A DNA stretch of 64,000 bases from Chrysomallon squamiferum. Lineage: Eukaryota > Mollusca > Gastropoda > Neomphalida > Peltospiridae. The notes below the pieces were generated by a model. It searched no databases. It was not told the origin of the DNA and was given only the letters and a program-made list of their open reading frames with translations. The translations under genes were made by a program, and so were the position numbers. The stretch covers positions 2,716,667 through 2,780,666 of the forward strand of contig CM022665.1 in assembly GCA_012295275.1 (NCBI GenBank). The letters run 5' to 3'. This document shows positions 1-14,203 of the stretch, piece after piece (the first letter of the stretch is position 1; every line of letters begins with the position of its first letter).

Positions 1-3000
1 TTTACTTTTAGTGTCAAGTTAAATAAAGCTATATAAAATATATCCAGTGATATTGATTTGTAAGTTTAAAAAAAGAAAAAAAAAGAAACAGTAAATATAA
101 GTAACAGCTTAACACGAATTTCTGTAGATTTGTATAGGACTTAGAGCTGTAATTTGATTTGATCATTTCATAAACAAAATTATTATTATTATTATTATCA
201 TTGATATTGTTATTGTTATTATTATTTATCTTTACTATTATTATTTTATTTTATTTTATTATTAATTTTTTCAGAGAGAAATAGCCCCATGCGTGAACTG
301 ATATGTGGTGAGACTTCATTACTGCTCTGTAAGCACTGTCGTCCAACTCCCAGTTTCAACTTAACCCTAGAACATTTCTCAGCTACACGAACAGTCATAA
401 CCTAGACCATCTATCAACTGGCTCACTGAAAGGAGCGGTGTATGCTGTCTAACCCACGGAAAAATATATAATTATTTACGACAACTCGTTCTCTGTTATC
501 AGACAGTTCGGTACGTAAAAATAAGCATGTTAAGGTACTTAAATTTCTACACACAATCTGAAAAAAACAAAAAACAAAAAAAATACAGTGCATTTGAAAT
601 TTGGGAAAATTGTTCCAAACTATCATTTCTTATGATCAAACCGCAAATCTCCAGGGAGTCATTTTACTAACAAACCTGTCAGTCGTACTGCTCAACAACA
701 AAACATAGCGCTTATCCAGAGCTTTAGAGACTGCAGTGTGAGACTTATTATTTTTTATTAGACAGTCATAAAACTGACACCTTTTACAATTCCTTTAATG
801 ACCACCTTTTGTCTGAACACGAAGACCACAAAGACAAGTGAGTAAGTAAATGATACGGACATGACGAAATATCCAAACCAGTTAAAAATAAAATTAAATT
901 CGTTTAGATTCGAGTTATCTAGTGATTGCTTGCTTTTCACTCAATTCAGAGACAGAACCAAGATTTCTGCAAAAAAAAAAAAAAAAAGTCCCTATCATAC
1001 TGATGAAAGAAATTTGATTATAAAGGTAAAAAAAAGAAAAATGGTTTTGCAAACACTAACGAGTTGAGCTTGCAGCTTCTTGTCACAGATAGCGAAGACG
1101 TCACTCAGAGCTTTATCTCAGTACACACAAACTAGCTATACTCATTACAGACCTGAAACACAGTGACCAGATTTAACTCAGATGTTTGTTTCTTACGTTT
1201 AGTAAACTCCGTTTCATTTACAAAGGTTATCATTTTCGCATCTGTCCCATTGGTGTTTATTAAATATTGAGTGAACGAAACTTTGAAAACACCTCACAGG
1301 TAGCAGTTACAACGGTTTTAAGAAAAGAAAAGCCTAAAAAAAAAAAAAAAAAAAAAATAAAAATATAAACAAGAATACAAAAGACAACAACAACAACAGC
1401 ACTACTATGGTTTATATTTAACAATGACCATGAAAGAAGAAATCTACTGTTGTCGCAGCACGGAATAACATCAACGTACAGTTTTGTATCTATGTTTCTA
1501 TACACTGTTGCCGTCGTTGTGTGTTACTGTGTGTAATACATATTTGGTGAACATGGTTTTTTTAACGGAATCATTACGCTTGAAGAAATGACTGAATAAA
1601 ATAACAGCATGACAGTGCATTAAAAACGAAGTGCAAAAACAGTGAAACCAAATAAAACCCTCGAAAGTATTTTGAAAATAAAATGAAAACAAACAAGCAA
1701 AAACTGTTACAGAAATAATATATATGCTGCCGGTTTTTTTGTTTTTGTGAAATGACGTAATTTCTAACAAAAAAAAATTAAAACATAACTTCAAATTTTC
1801 TTTTTGACATTAATATTCATAAATTCATCATGTGAAATTATCCACATTCCAATTATCTCTAAAAATATATTCTTTTTTGATGCATACAATACACTTATTG
1901 ACTTCAAAAAGAAAATTTCAAGATGATTTTTTTCGCAGATATATAGTCTCTAAAAAAGAAATGCAGATGGACATTGCCTTGGCACTGACAAACGTGTCTA
2001 ATGAATCAAAGCAAAATAAACAGAATGTTCACATGTTGAACACACACTTGCTATGTCATTTATCTGTGGTATCACAGTTAAAAAATCAGCTGTATGTGAT
2101 CAGTAGCTTGTGTTCCAACAAATCTTGAACTGTGTGATATGTCTTTAACTTCAGATTACACTCAGTGTAACAGAGTTAGTGCCAGTTGTTGAAGTCTAAG
2201 TCGACTGTCCAACTCTACAGAGCCAGGACAGGAGGGGAATATTGCTGTTGTGTACGTATGCTGTTGTCAGTGCAGCTGTGTGTGGTTTCGCATTGTCATG
2301 CCTGAGTATGGGGTTGGCGTTAGTCATAATAGTCTGTGCACTTCATCCTCTGACGTCGTAGTCGTCGATGTTGTTGAATTAAAATCACTCCTCTTACTTC
2401 AGCCTCGCGAATGCTGTTTCGCACTGTTAATAACCAAGAAATCCTGCCATACAAATTAAGTAAATTATTTCATAAATCCTCACTCGTTTTATGAAATATG
2501 TCAATGAATAAAACCATACGAGTGTAATATAGCTTCTAAAAAAAATTTTATGGCTTGGTTTTATGCCAACGATGGCATCCAAATACTTAAAGATTTGAGC
2601 TAGGGCATGGTTGGGAATCGGTGGTCTAAGCCATTTTCCTCTGGAAACTAATACTGCTGAAACAGTAGAGATTGCTGTAAGGTCCTTTGCTGTAGATGAA
2701 ATATTGTTATATAACGATTTGGGCCACTGTGCTCACAAGTGGTCTACGTGAGATAGTTCGGAACAAATATATTACTTGGGGATAAATGGGACGCCCGTGC
2801 TACGTCCGACCTAGATTCGCTTGCCTGTAGATGGCAGAAAAGGTACACAAAAAACCCTGAGTTTTCATAGCATGCTGCTCAGTTCGTGCACTTGTTCAAA
2901 TATTAACTTGTTCAAACATGCACGAACATTTCGGAGAATCAGCACGATTGTGTATTTCGTATTAGCAGCTTTTTGAGGACACCAAATGAAATTATATCAC

Positions 3001-4908
3001 ATATTTTGTTTTTGTAAAAAAGATGTATTTATGTATGTTTACCCTCATTTTCATTTATTATCATGTTTACAAGACTGACAGAAAAGCAAGTTACATGCGA
3101 AAAGCATATTCAATTCAGTTATTTAAAAACATTTTAATGAATTAATAACGATCAAACAGATCCTGCTTTAGAGACGTTTTTAGTCGATTTAGAAGATTTA
3201 GTCTGTGTCCAGAAATCCGGACAACCTCCGGTCCCAAGCTTACCGGATAAATGGTTCGGTACCTGTATCAATAAAGCAGTAATGTGTTTTTAATCAGAGT
3301 AGTTCTGTTGTAAACTGTTAAACAGTAACTGTATTACTCGTGTTTATCCTGTAGCGTGTAGTCATTACTAACAAGTAAAAAAAACGTAATTATCAGGAGA
3401 TTAATGAGAGCTAAGGAAAATATTAATCCCTGGCGAACAGCCCACGAGATCTGGAAAGGAAGTGCCATAACTCTCTGCTCGTTACATACATCCAGTCTCT
3501 CACGATCACGATGTATTTTTAGAGTTTTTATTTCCAAACTCAAATTTCTTTCAATTTGTCTGTCTGTGAGAAATGTTAAAAGTGTGAATTCTCAAGCGAC
3601 GCATTTTTGACGTGTGGGGAAACGTGAGGATGTCAGTATGGCTTTGACAAGAACTTTCAGCCCGTCGAACTGTTGAACGTGCGCCTCTGATTCACGAAAA
3701 CAGTTACGAAGAGTATTTTTTTCTTTCTTCGGTAATAACATGCAAATTTCATCGTTATTTAGTTACCTGAAGTAACGATGTCGCTGTGAAAGATACACAA
3801 ACTGATAACACTGTTATATCAGTCGCTGTGTGAAAACAGATCAGTGAAAACGCTAACAAACACGATACATAACAGTCAATTTACCACGACTTCTGAATAA
3901 CACGAGTATTAACGTTTTAGTTAGTAGACATTATTAAATTCAGTCACATTACGATAAATAATGATAGGCTAAATGAAAAAAGAAAGAAAAGAAAAAGAAA
4001 ATCGAAAAAGATTTGAGATTAGAAAATATAAATAAAAACATCGTTCTTCTTACTTCCCTTAAAGCGACTGAACGAAGTTCAAATCCATGACAATAAGAGA
4101 ACTGCCGTTTTAAGTAAGTTAAACTCGTATTAATTTTAATACTTCGTATTCCGAGACCAGCTTTGCAGTGTGAAGTCCGCAACTGATAGTTCAATGTTCC
4201 CTGAAGTAAATTTTATATAACTTGGTTTTAACCATTTATTTATGTCACTTACAGTCAGTTCTTAATATGCGCTGGTAAACGTTAAGTAAATATTTGATGT
4301 TGTCGTAATGATCTTGCTACTGATATATGTCTGTAATATACTCGCTGGCAGATCGTTCACTTAAGATTAGCCTGTAATTATCAGATAAAAGCAATGTCTG
4401 CCATCAACATCACACTGACAAACGTACATTATTATCTATTCTGAAGCCAACTGAACACTCAGAAATTTGTCATCATAATCTTCAACATTTAAGTTTGTTC
4501 TCTCCTCATAATTCTGATACAAATAGAATCACTTTCCGTATACTGACTGTTCAAGCTACACATTTTTGTTAAATAACATTTTAAGAAGACAACATATTGG
4601 TTTTTAGTTTTCTCCCAGTGTTCATTGTCCTGCCAAATCTATTCGTGCCAGTAACTTATAGTTATAATTCTTAAAGTCATGTATATCAGTTATTGATAAG
4701 TTTTATTATCTGTAATAATAATAATAATAATAATAAATAATAATAATAATAATAATAATATGCGGAAAAGAGAAATATTTAATAATGTGATTATTAATAA
4801 AGGTAAACTATATGCACACTGAATAAAGTTCAACTCACAGCTTGTTTACAGTTATTATTTATTTTGAAATATGAATGGAAACAATAATTTGTGTAATTTC
4901 TCGTTTCG
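1..4908. other. Intergenic DNA, no gene seen
   Basis: AT-rich with A/T runs and an (AAT)n tract near 4712-4761. A moderately complex stretch near 2160-2880 has no supported reading frame. Near 270-290 gagagaaatagccccatg resembles a piece of a widespread molluscan tRNA-type SINE, too short to call. Confidence 0.6.
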
Positions 4909-5054
4909 AGTAGCCGGAATGGGGGATACCTGACTCATTGTTTAGAATCCACAAGTTAGATTTCATGAATGAAATTATTAAAAATATTATATAAAAAAAA
5001 AATCCTGCAGATTATCTGTATAAGGTGTATACAAAACATAAATCAAATCTGAGT
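4909..5054 (-). repeat. 145-bp interspersed repeat, copy A (inverted)
   Basis: The reverse complement of this segment matches 6569-6707 along its length, including tgtttagaatccacaa, the palindromic tttcatgaatgaaa, and gtatacaaaacataaat. Flanks on both sides do not match, so the unit has defined ends. It is probably a short non-autonomous mobile element. Confidence 0.75.
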
Positions 5055-5831
5055 TTAGGCTTATATTCTGTTCTTAGATTATATCCTTATAGTCCAAACT
5101 CCGAAACATTACAGTCCCGAACATTACCGATAAGGGGATCCTCAAACTGCAATATTAAGAGCAGACGTGTGTTACTTTAGTTCTTTATTCTGAACGTGGC
5201 GATAAGGAGAAAGTTATAGACAGACAGACAGTTAACAAAAATAGGAACTCTCCTTCGTTTGAGTTAGATTACTGTCTAGACCCATTACACGGCATTAATC
5301 TTCTTAATACACAACTGTCACATCTACTGTTCTTATTTGTGTCTAACAGTCAGCACAAAACTTTTCTTCCTTTCTCATGAATGAATTAAATTAACATAAA
5401 CGGTTTTATATTAGAGAGAGAGAGAAGGAGGAAGAAGAGAGGGAGGGAGAGAGAGAGACGGGGATAGGTGGAGCGGAGAGAAATTTGCGAAAAATCGGTT
5501 AGAAAAAAATTTAAAACTAGGTCACCTAAACTGAGACGACATCTTGTCACTGTTCATTCCAAACGTCTGCAGATTTTATATTTCAGTTTGAACCTCCGTA
5601 CTAAATATGTGTCAACATGCTGACCCACTAGCCAGCAACACCTGTCAAAAATAAAACTCTCTTATTTTAAAAGTATTTACATTCCTTCCGGCTATGAAAG
5701 ATCCTAAAAACATAAATACATTTTTTTCGTTTTGATGATTGGATTTTTGAACTACATTAGGCAGATAAAACTCTTGACGAATTTAACTCCCTTAACGATA
5801 AAATGGAGTCAGTGTCTATTTTTTTTTCTTT

Positions 5832-5865
<34 letters not shown>

Positions 5866-6568
5866 TTTATACTTTCAGAACTGAATTACGAATTTTTTTT
5901 TTGTTGTAACTATAATCTGAAACAGTATTTATTTATTTATTTATTTATTTTGAGAGTCGGATTACTGAAGGATCTGACCAATTGCAGGATGAATAATGTG
6001 GAGTCTACGTACTTCCTTGAACTAATAACAGTGAACTAATATTAACTGCTTTAACTCGTATTCAGCATAGCAGTTAATTCTAAACACTGCGTTTCAGACA
6101 GATGCAGTTCTGGAAGTACATTACTACACACAGACAGTAGTCACGAGTAAAACAAAAGAAATCAGAGAGAGAGAGAAAAAAAAAACTGAACATGTTTGTC
6201 GCATTGTTCTGTAGGTAAAGAGGGAATTGTCCGGCAGGGGTTATGTTTACAGAGTTTTTGTTCACGGGTTTTGTTCCATCTTATGTTTTTCTTTTCTTCT
6301 TCTTCTTCTTCTTCTTATTATTATTTTTTAACAATATTCTATTCACTACCCTCATTAGACAAGCTAGTTGTGCCGCTGGGACGTATGTACGAGAACTGTT
6401 TATGATCCCAGCCCGAATTTGAAATAAATCTAAACAGTCTCCGAGTGAAGAAAACTCGATAAAACAATTAAGATATGTATCTCTGTGTTTTCCATTAACA
6501 GCTCGGTGTCAGCTTCTAGTATTATATAATAGGTAACTGGCTCGTTAACTGCGTGAGTAACGCGTTAT
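5055..6568. other. Spacer between the two 145-bp repeat copies
   Basis: Contains a GA/GGA-rich patch (5415-5480) and a long T run (5827-5864). No coding signal. Confidence 0.6.
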
Positions 6569-6707
6569 TTAGATTCCATTTATGTTTTGTATACAGCCTA
6601 CACAGATCATTTGCAGGCATTTTTGTATAATATTTTTAATAATTTCATTCATGAAATAAAATTTGTGGATTCTAAACAATCAGTTAGGTATCACCATTCC
6701 GGCTACT
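6569..6707 (+). repeat. 145-bp interspersed repeat, copy B
   Basis: Inverted partner of 4909-5054, 1.5 kb away. The copies differ by scattered substitutions and small indels, mainly in an A-run. Homology stops abruptly at ggctact on the right and near agattcc on the left. Confidence 0.75.
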
Positions 6708-6895
6708 TGCAAAACAGTTTTGGATTTCGGAAGTAAAATGATTAAGTTCGTATTTGCTGTTAGAAAGTATAACGTAACACACACACACACACACGTTTGT
6801 ATGTATGTACGTAAAACAGAAAGAAAAAATAAAATAAATTGCAGACTACATCAGTACATATTTATTAATTTATCATTACGAATTTATATATATTT

Positions 6896-6919
6896 AATGA
6901 CTTTAAATATATATCTATA

Positions 6920-6958
<39 letters not shown>

Positions 6959-6999
6959 ATACACATACATACATACATGCATACATACATATATACATG

Positions 7000-7034
<35 letters not shown>
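6896..7034 (+). repeat. (TA)n then (CATA)n compound microsatellite
   Basis: A TA run passes into CATA tetramers with a few ATGC interruptions. Confidence 0.93.
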
Positions 7035-7301
7035 ATAAAATACAGAGTCTTTCTACCTTTGATTAGTAAAGTACAAAATCAATTTAAATTTAGGTCCAGA
7101 AGCCTTTAAAATCTATTATTGGCTGGTAACAGCAAATGCGGAGAAATACAACATGAAATAATGTTCAGTAATTTCACACCATTTACATATCCTCTGAGAC
7201 CTGCTCACACTGCAGCCTTCATTTGTCAGACGTTTTGTTTGTAATATAATGGTTTTAGTTTCTGAGTGTGAGCGTTGTAAACAAGCCGTTTATACTTACA
7301 G

Positions 7302-7341
<40 letters not shown>

Positions 7342-8391
7342 AAAAAAAAAAAATAGTTTCACCTTTAGTCGCTGAGATCTGTGACAAGTCAGACGTCACC
7401 TCTACTTTTTCTGCTCCCAGTTTATTATTTAGCCAAAACAAAAAGAATCCTAACAGACAACGAACATTATTTTTTGTAGGACATGAACACGCTAAACGAG
7501 ATGTGATCATATGTTTGTGGGGTGAAAAAAAAAGAAGATAATAATAAAAAAATAAAAATGAATATATAAGTGAACGTTTCATCACTATATAGGTCTATGT
7601 TATTTATTTTATTTCTTCCTGTGTTTTAGCCGACACCAAAAGACACAAAACGGTACCGAGGATAACTACAGTGACTAGTATTTTGTGTTTGTAATTAAAT
7701 TCTCTTCTCCGCTGGAATACAAATATAGCTATGAACGACCTTGCTTTAACCACTGTGTCATCTGGGTCGACACCAACGACAAACCGTTATTTTATTTGTT
7801 ATTTAGATATCCCTAAACACTGATTTTTTTTTTTTTTTTATACGTTTATCTTTGGTATTTTTATTTTATTTTCTAAGGACGTAAGAACTAAACTTTACGT
7901 TTTGCATCCGAACACATTTCAAAATAGTGCAACATTTTATCATCATCATCATCATCATCATCATCATTTTATCGTTCCATCGAGAATTAAATTCAAATAA
8001 GCCTGCATAACCTATGGTTTATATTGACATAAATGCAGAGTATTGATGTAGAATTTATATTATGGACATGAAACAGGCAAGTCTAACTGAAATTGTAAAC
8101 TGTGATTAAAAATGTACATTTTAAATAACCTACACATAAGAATCTGAAGCCGAGTTTTCAAAAGATTTAGTGAATTCAGACAATTTGGCCCATTGAAGAC
8201 AGCTGTCAAGGAATAATAAATATAATCAGTTTTAAATTACCGTTTGTTGCGAAGTGCTGAATCTGACATAAATGTATTTTTTAATTTTATTAATGAAATT
8301 ATACGGTGGTCTCTAAACGGTTATGGACGATGTACACAAAACCCCTCAGGTAAAAGATTACTACAATATCAGAGAAAATGGTATCATATTT

Positions 8392-8394
<3 letters not shown>

Positions 8395-8437
<43 letters not shown>
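8395..8437 (+). repeat. (AC)n microsatellite
   Basis: About 21 AC units, followed after 15 bp by an A run. Confidence 0.96.
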
Positions 8438-8438
<1 letters not shown>

Positions 8439-10063
8439 TAATTCATTAACTGAAAAAAAAAAAAAAAAAAATAATAATAATAATTACAAAAAAATATATA
8501 GAAAGACGTTTTATTGACTTTGGTTCGGCAACCAAGATAATTTGTTTTTAATTGTACATTCCGTTTCCTCAAGTCATTTTCTCATAATTTCCGTTTATTT
8601 GCCAATATACCATCCCAAATGTTATGTCGTCCGGCGAATTAATGGTAATGATCGACATAAAGCAGGCTGGGTGACTCGAGGTATTTGTGTTACAGACCTT
8701 CAAGTCCCAAAGGGATCGATCGCTTATTACCAGCACCAACCATGTATATTAAATCAGTGCCGTCCCAGCCCAGCCATTCATCTCCTGCTTACACTCGCCT
8801 CCGACACACTATAAACAGTTTTGAAGAATTAAGTGACAGGTCATTTATTGTCAGATTTGGAAATCCGTTTATTACCAGTGAAGATGAATCGTAACTTCAC
8901 TTCTGTATCTGTAAAACATTTTATTTCAATCATTTAAATGACAAATTATTAATTTTTATTTTTATTAATTTTTTTTTAGAATTTTTTTATTTTTTTTTTT
9001 TTTTTATTTTTTTAGCATTTTCTTCCTTCGTTACCCCTTTGTTTTTGTTTTTTTATTGATTCATGTAATTGTTTATTTGTATTTATAAATTTGTTATTTT
9101 ATTATAAACATTATTATTTTTATTTATTTATTTTATTTTATTTTTTTTATATTTGTTATAATATTTAAGCGTTTTGGACTTTTTCTCAGTAAAAAACACA
9201 AAATAAACAAATTTATAAATAAAAAAATAAAAAAAAAAAAAAAAAAATAATAAAATAAATAAATTAAATTAAATTAAAAAAAAAAATAAAAAAAACCCCA
9301 AAAACAACAACAACAACAACCCCCCAAAAAAACCAGTCAACAACGACAACATCCACAAAAAATATGTTTAGCACTGGGAAAAATAAAATAGATAGAAATC
9401 TTGGAAACAAGCCTTAAAAAAAACGTACATTAAGGATTAAGACATTTGTTATCTTCAGTGAACAAAGGTTAGCTGAGTTACTCTGTATTTATTGTCTTAG
9501 GACTTACCTCTTATTAAACTGGTCTTATCGCTTTTTTTTTTTTTTTTTTTTTTTGCTTTTTTAAATATTTTCTTTACCTGGCGAATAAATAAATAATCTG
9601 AAAATAATGAGGTGAACAGATAAATCTGCAAAATAGGAGTTAATTCGGAAACAAAACACAAATGTAGAAAAAAAAAAAAAAGAATTTTGTTTTAATACAA
9701 TAATTGTTATGGATGGAAGACAGACGAACGGATGAATGACAGACGTATTTATCTACGTATGTATGTATCTGTCGTATGTGTGTGGGTATAACTACTGCAG
9801 TTTTGCGATGACCGACAACATTCCAAAAGAAAAGTATGTTTTATTTACCTGCTAAATCTCGCAGATTGAAATATTTCAAATTTCTTTCAAAGCAGTTCAA
9901 AGCCTGCAGGTACGGAGAATGACAATCTGTTTTTAATTAGTTATTTCAAGGGCCGGCGTACTTAAACATCTATTTTATTAATTATTTGCTTGAACTGGTT
10001 CGGAGTTCTAATTGAAGGTTATCTGAATAGAGAAATGACTTATTTCAATTAAGTTTATTTTCG

Positions 10064-10095
<32 letters not shown>

Positions 10096-10787
10096 TATTA
10101 ATTTTAACTGCATTCACAATTCATCAAGCACGCGCTACTGTGCGACTGGCAGAAGTGACATTTTGTTATTTCACGGACTCCACGTGAAAATAAATTTGAC
10201 AAAATCAATACAAGACGGAACATTTTTTTTTTTTTTTTTTGAAACACCTCGTGGCACTATTAATACCCGAACGTCATCTCCAATTACTACATATAAAACA
10301 TTATTTTGATCACATTTTCATTAAGTAATATTCACATGTGGTAGAAAACTGGAGAAGGAGAAGACGTCGAGACCAATTATTCGTGTACGTCTCACGTAGT
10401 TCACATTCTCTGGTCGCACTCAGTATATATATATATATTTTTTTTTTTTTTGAAGAAAACATCTATAATAGGAAAAACTAGTTCTAACAGAATATGATTT
10501 TATAAATAGAAATCTTACATTAATGAGATTTTATAGGTGTAAGCGTGATCTAATTTGTATTTAAGTGAAATTTTTTTTTTTTTTTTTTTTTTTTGAAAAA
10601 TATATATCTGAAATATACCAGCAGTATTTTAAAGCAAATGAACGACAGAATCTGTCGGCAGAGACTATGAGATAGCATGTTAAATCATGAAAACATTAAT
10701 AAATAAATAAACTCTGTGAGTCCCATGTTTATTTTGTCCCGAGTTCACTTCGTCAATCGGTAAATTGTAAATTGTAAGTGCAAAACG

Positions 10788-11090
10788 TACTACTACTACT
10801 ACTACTGATATGTTACTAATATTACTATTACTAATACGACGACTACCACCACTACAACTACTACAACCACGGCTGTTATGTCTCCTCCACTACTACAACT
10901 ACTCACACTACTTACTATAATCATTATCATCTTCCAACTATTACTACTACTTCTACTGTTATCTACTAATATAACAATTACTACAACAACAACAACTACT
11001 ACTACTACTACCACCACCATGGCTAGTACTTCCATTATTACAACTACTGTCATTATTACTACAGCTAATATTACTAGCAGTAGTAGTGTT
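10788..11090 (+). repeat. Long imperfect (ACT)n/(ACA)n trinucleotide tract
   Basis: About 300 bp dominated by ACT, ATT and ACA triplets. It is open in several frames on both strands only because the triplets avoid stops; these are not genes. Confidence 0.85.
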
Positions 11091-11473
11091 GCAAAGTATT
11101 GTTTCTTTGACAGCCAGATAGATCTATTTTGCATTATTCATCACATTTTAATAAACTGTATATTAATAAAGAGAAATAGTTATATGAGCTTCATTTCAGT
11201 GAGTCAGGGCTATTGTTAACGTTATTAAAAATATCTGACGTTTCTAAGTGTATTTTTTTCTTCTTGTTCTTTTGTTTTTGTTTTACAACGATACGTATTA
11301 ATCTATTTCCAGTATATTACGACAATTATTTTATCTTTAAAACTACTACCTAGATCTAATGTTAAATATAGAATCTCGCGTCAAAAAGCATGCACGTAGT
11401 TTGGTAAATCGTAAAAATAAACGGCACGGCTTCGTTGAAGTACATGCCATCGCAGGTTGTAATAAAAACAAAT

Positions 11474-11513
<40 letters not shown>

Positions 11514-11836
11514 GAGATTTTGTTTTTGTTTTCATATTTCTATTCGTTGGCGGCGTAAGACTTGATCGCTGAAAAACAGCGGCTCTATTTTAGCAGGTGC
11601 CACAACAAAGCATTATTGATAGCCGTGTACAAAATAGAAATGCCTCTCTGTTGAGTATTCCTTTCAATGGCCCGCGATGGCTTTGTGATATTTGTAATGT
11701 TTATAAACATCGATCTAGATGCTGGTAATGATTTTTATTGTCAGCAGTGTCACCACTAATATTTTCTCTTTAATGTCCACTTATGAAAACGCAGCGAGCA
11801 AATCTCGCAAGAGCTATTTAGTCATTTTAAAATATC

Positions 11837-11867
<31 letters not shown>

Positions 11868-12325
11868 TTCTATAAATGTTTTGGAAAAAGGATTGGTTGC
11901 AGTTTATAGATGAGAGATAACGATTCATTAACAGCTTCGAGATTAAATCAAATTAACTTATTTGTTTCGTGATGTTTTACATAAGTGCACAGGTAAATGT
12001 GAAAAATATACAATTGTTTTCTTGCTGTTGCAGTAATGTCACGGTGCAGTGTTAATGGATTCACGATTAAATATGTTTCAAAGAAATTCGTGTTGCATTA
12101 GCATGTTTTACTTATTTATGTTTTACATACCCCGCACTTGCTTCATTTGATTAAAAGATCAGTGATATTTCTCTTGTTTTTTTGTTGGTTTTTTTCACGA
12201 AAAGTTCACATTTATGCACGTTTTGTATTTATTTCAGAATAATAAATAAGATTTTGACAAGTGATTTTAAAATTAATTTGTTATCTAAAACCACGTATTA
12301 GCACTTTTTCTCATAATTTCTTATA

Positions 12326-12356
<31 letters not shown>

Positions 12357-12837
12357 AAATATACACTTAGTTTAAAAATAAAAAATAACAATTTTTTAAT
12401 TTAGATAGATAAACATCCATTCATACTTCAATGCTTGAATACACGCACAGACACGCACACGTGCAAACTGTGTGCACCACTAACACATCGGCAACGTTTC
12501 TGTGTGTAGATCTTAGTACAAATAATATGCATACGCACACACGCACGCACACACACACACATAATTGCACACAGGTCTGGAGATTGATTGGTTGATTCAG
12601 TTAAATTAAAATAAATCATATTTAACAAATTTAGTCTGTTAAAAGGATTTTTTGCAGATTAACTTAAAAGCAACACCCGTCAATAATGATACATACATTT
12701 CTTTTAATGAACTCCAGGCGAAATAACAAAGAGATTATACCAGACTGAGAGAAAAGCTGAATTAATCATTCTGCTTCTTAAAACCAAGACGAAATAATCT
12801 CGTATACGCCACAAATAGCTTGAACTGACCCGCTATT

Positions 12838-13115
12838 CATAAACCTTGCCACACATACCTTAAAACTACAAATACTTCACAGATACTTTAAACTATACAA
12901 GTACTTTTCAACGACATATATTAAAAACCATAAATACCTTAAAACTATAAATACTTTAAAACTACAAATACTCAAAAACTACCAAATACCTTAAAACTAC
13001 AAATACGTAAACACTACAAATATTTTAAAACTACAAATACTTTAAAACTATAAATACCTTAAAATTACAAACATCTTAAAACGACAAATACTTTAGCATT
13101 ACAAATATCTTAAAA
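12838..13115 (+). repeat. Degenerate 17-18-bp tandem array
   Basis: About 15 units of a motif close to aaataccttaaaactac repeat head to tail with drift in length and sequence. Confidence 0.85.
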
Positions 13116-13483
13116 CTTAAATTTCAAATTTAATTACATTTATAAACCTTGTTACAAACAATTCCTTTCAGTTTAAAATTGTTCACGAACTTTGATGTAC
13201 TTTTAATGTTTACAAACCTACCTAAAAAATACTTATTTTAAGTTTAATATGTTCTTAAAACCTTGACACAGACAGCAAATTTTGCGTTTAAATGTCGTCG
13301 GTGATTAAAATTAATATTTGCTTTCCTAATCCTTTGGTTCTTTTTCACAAGTCCGTAGTATTTCAGAAATAGTAATGTTTAGAAATGACACGGATTTTAG
13401 TCTGATGAAGACTGTTCAAAGACTGATTTACTGTGTACAGTAATTACTGGGTATTTTTGCATATTTACGTAAGAAGACGATTA

Positions 13484-13521
<38 letters not shown>

Positions 13522-14168
13522 TTTAATAATTTAATGATATACATGAATGAATTCAGTTAAACTATTGTAATATTATCTATTAAACTCGAATAAGTAGAAC
13601 ATTTTAATTAGTTACACTGATTATAGATTGTGTATTTGGTGCATTTCTGTATGAAAACCGATAGTTGAAAAAAAAATTGATATAACGTACGTGTTACGTA
13701 TCTACTGTATTCTGTAATCAAATCTTGAAAAATAAGTTTTAGATTTGTAGAAAGGGGATATCTATCAGACAGACGGAAATCTTCATATAGTGGATTCTCA
13801 TTTTTAAATGATAAATCGGTGGAACAGAGCAAAAATAATTTATGTCCATAAACAAATATCTGCTAGCGTAATTCTGAGTGAGAAATAATATCTCAGATTG
13901 AATGAAAGGAAACAGGAAATATTCAGTGAAAAGTTTTGTAGATTTTTAATTATGTCATAATTCACGTCATCTGTTTTATAACTCGAAAGTATTAGCGACA
14001 CGAACTTTGATCGTTAATTTATAAATATATAAGTTTTTCACTCGGACGAAGCATGTTTCAGTGAGATCAATCATTAGCGACTGTCGTTTGAATAAATGTA
14101 GCCGTTCTAACTCATTAGCGACTAATGAGTTAGTCTTTAAACTCATTTCAATTATCTTTCAGCAATAA

Positions 14169-14203
<35 letters not shown>

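Larger units (their letters stand above)
6708..12837. other. Intergenic repeat-rich DNA, no gene seen
   Basis: Microsatellites, many A/T runs and the trinucleotide tract at 10788. A short open frame at 8542-8814 contains five cysteines but matches nothing I know. Confidence 0.6.

Noticed and set aside
7226-7585. Minus-strand 119-codon frame with VEVTSDLSQISATKG
   Set aside because: Most of it is homopolymer-encoded Phe; the short balanced part has no splice partner.
8542-8814. A 90-codon open frame with YHPKCYVV and later CILNQC, considered as GPB5, the partner of GPA2
   Set aside because: The spacing of cysteines and the missing CWGxC block do not fit GPB5, and no signal or splice context supports it. 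I found no GPB5-like exon elsewhere in the window.
10802-11219. Long open frames on both strands rich in Val, Thr or Leu
   Set aside because: They are by-products of the ACT/ACA trinucleotide tract.
13608-13832. Minus-strand 74-codon frame of balanced composition
   Set aside because: No family resemblance and no neighbouring exon; length is within chance for this DNA.
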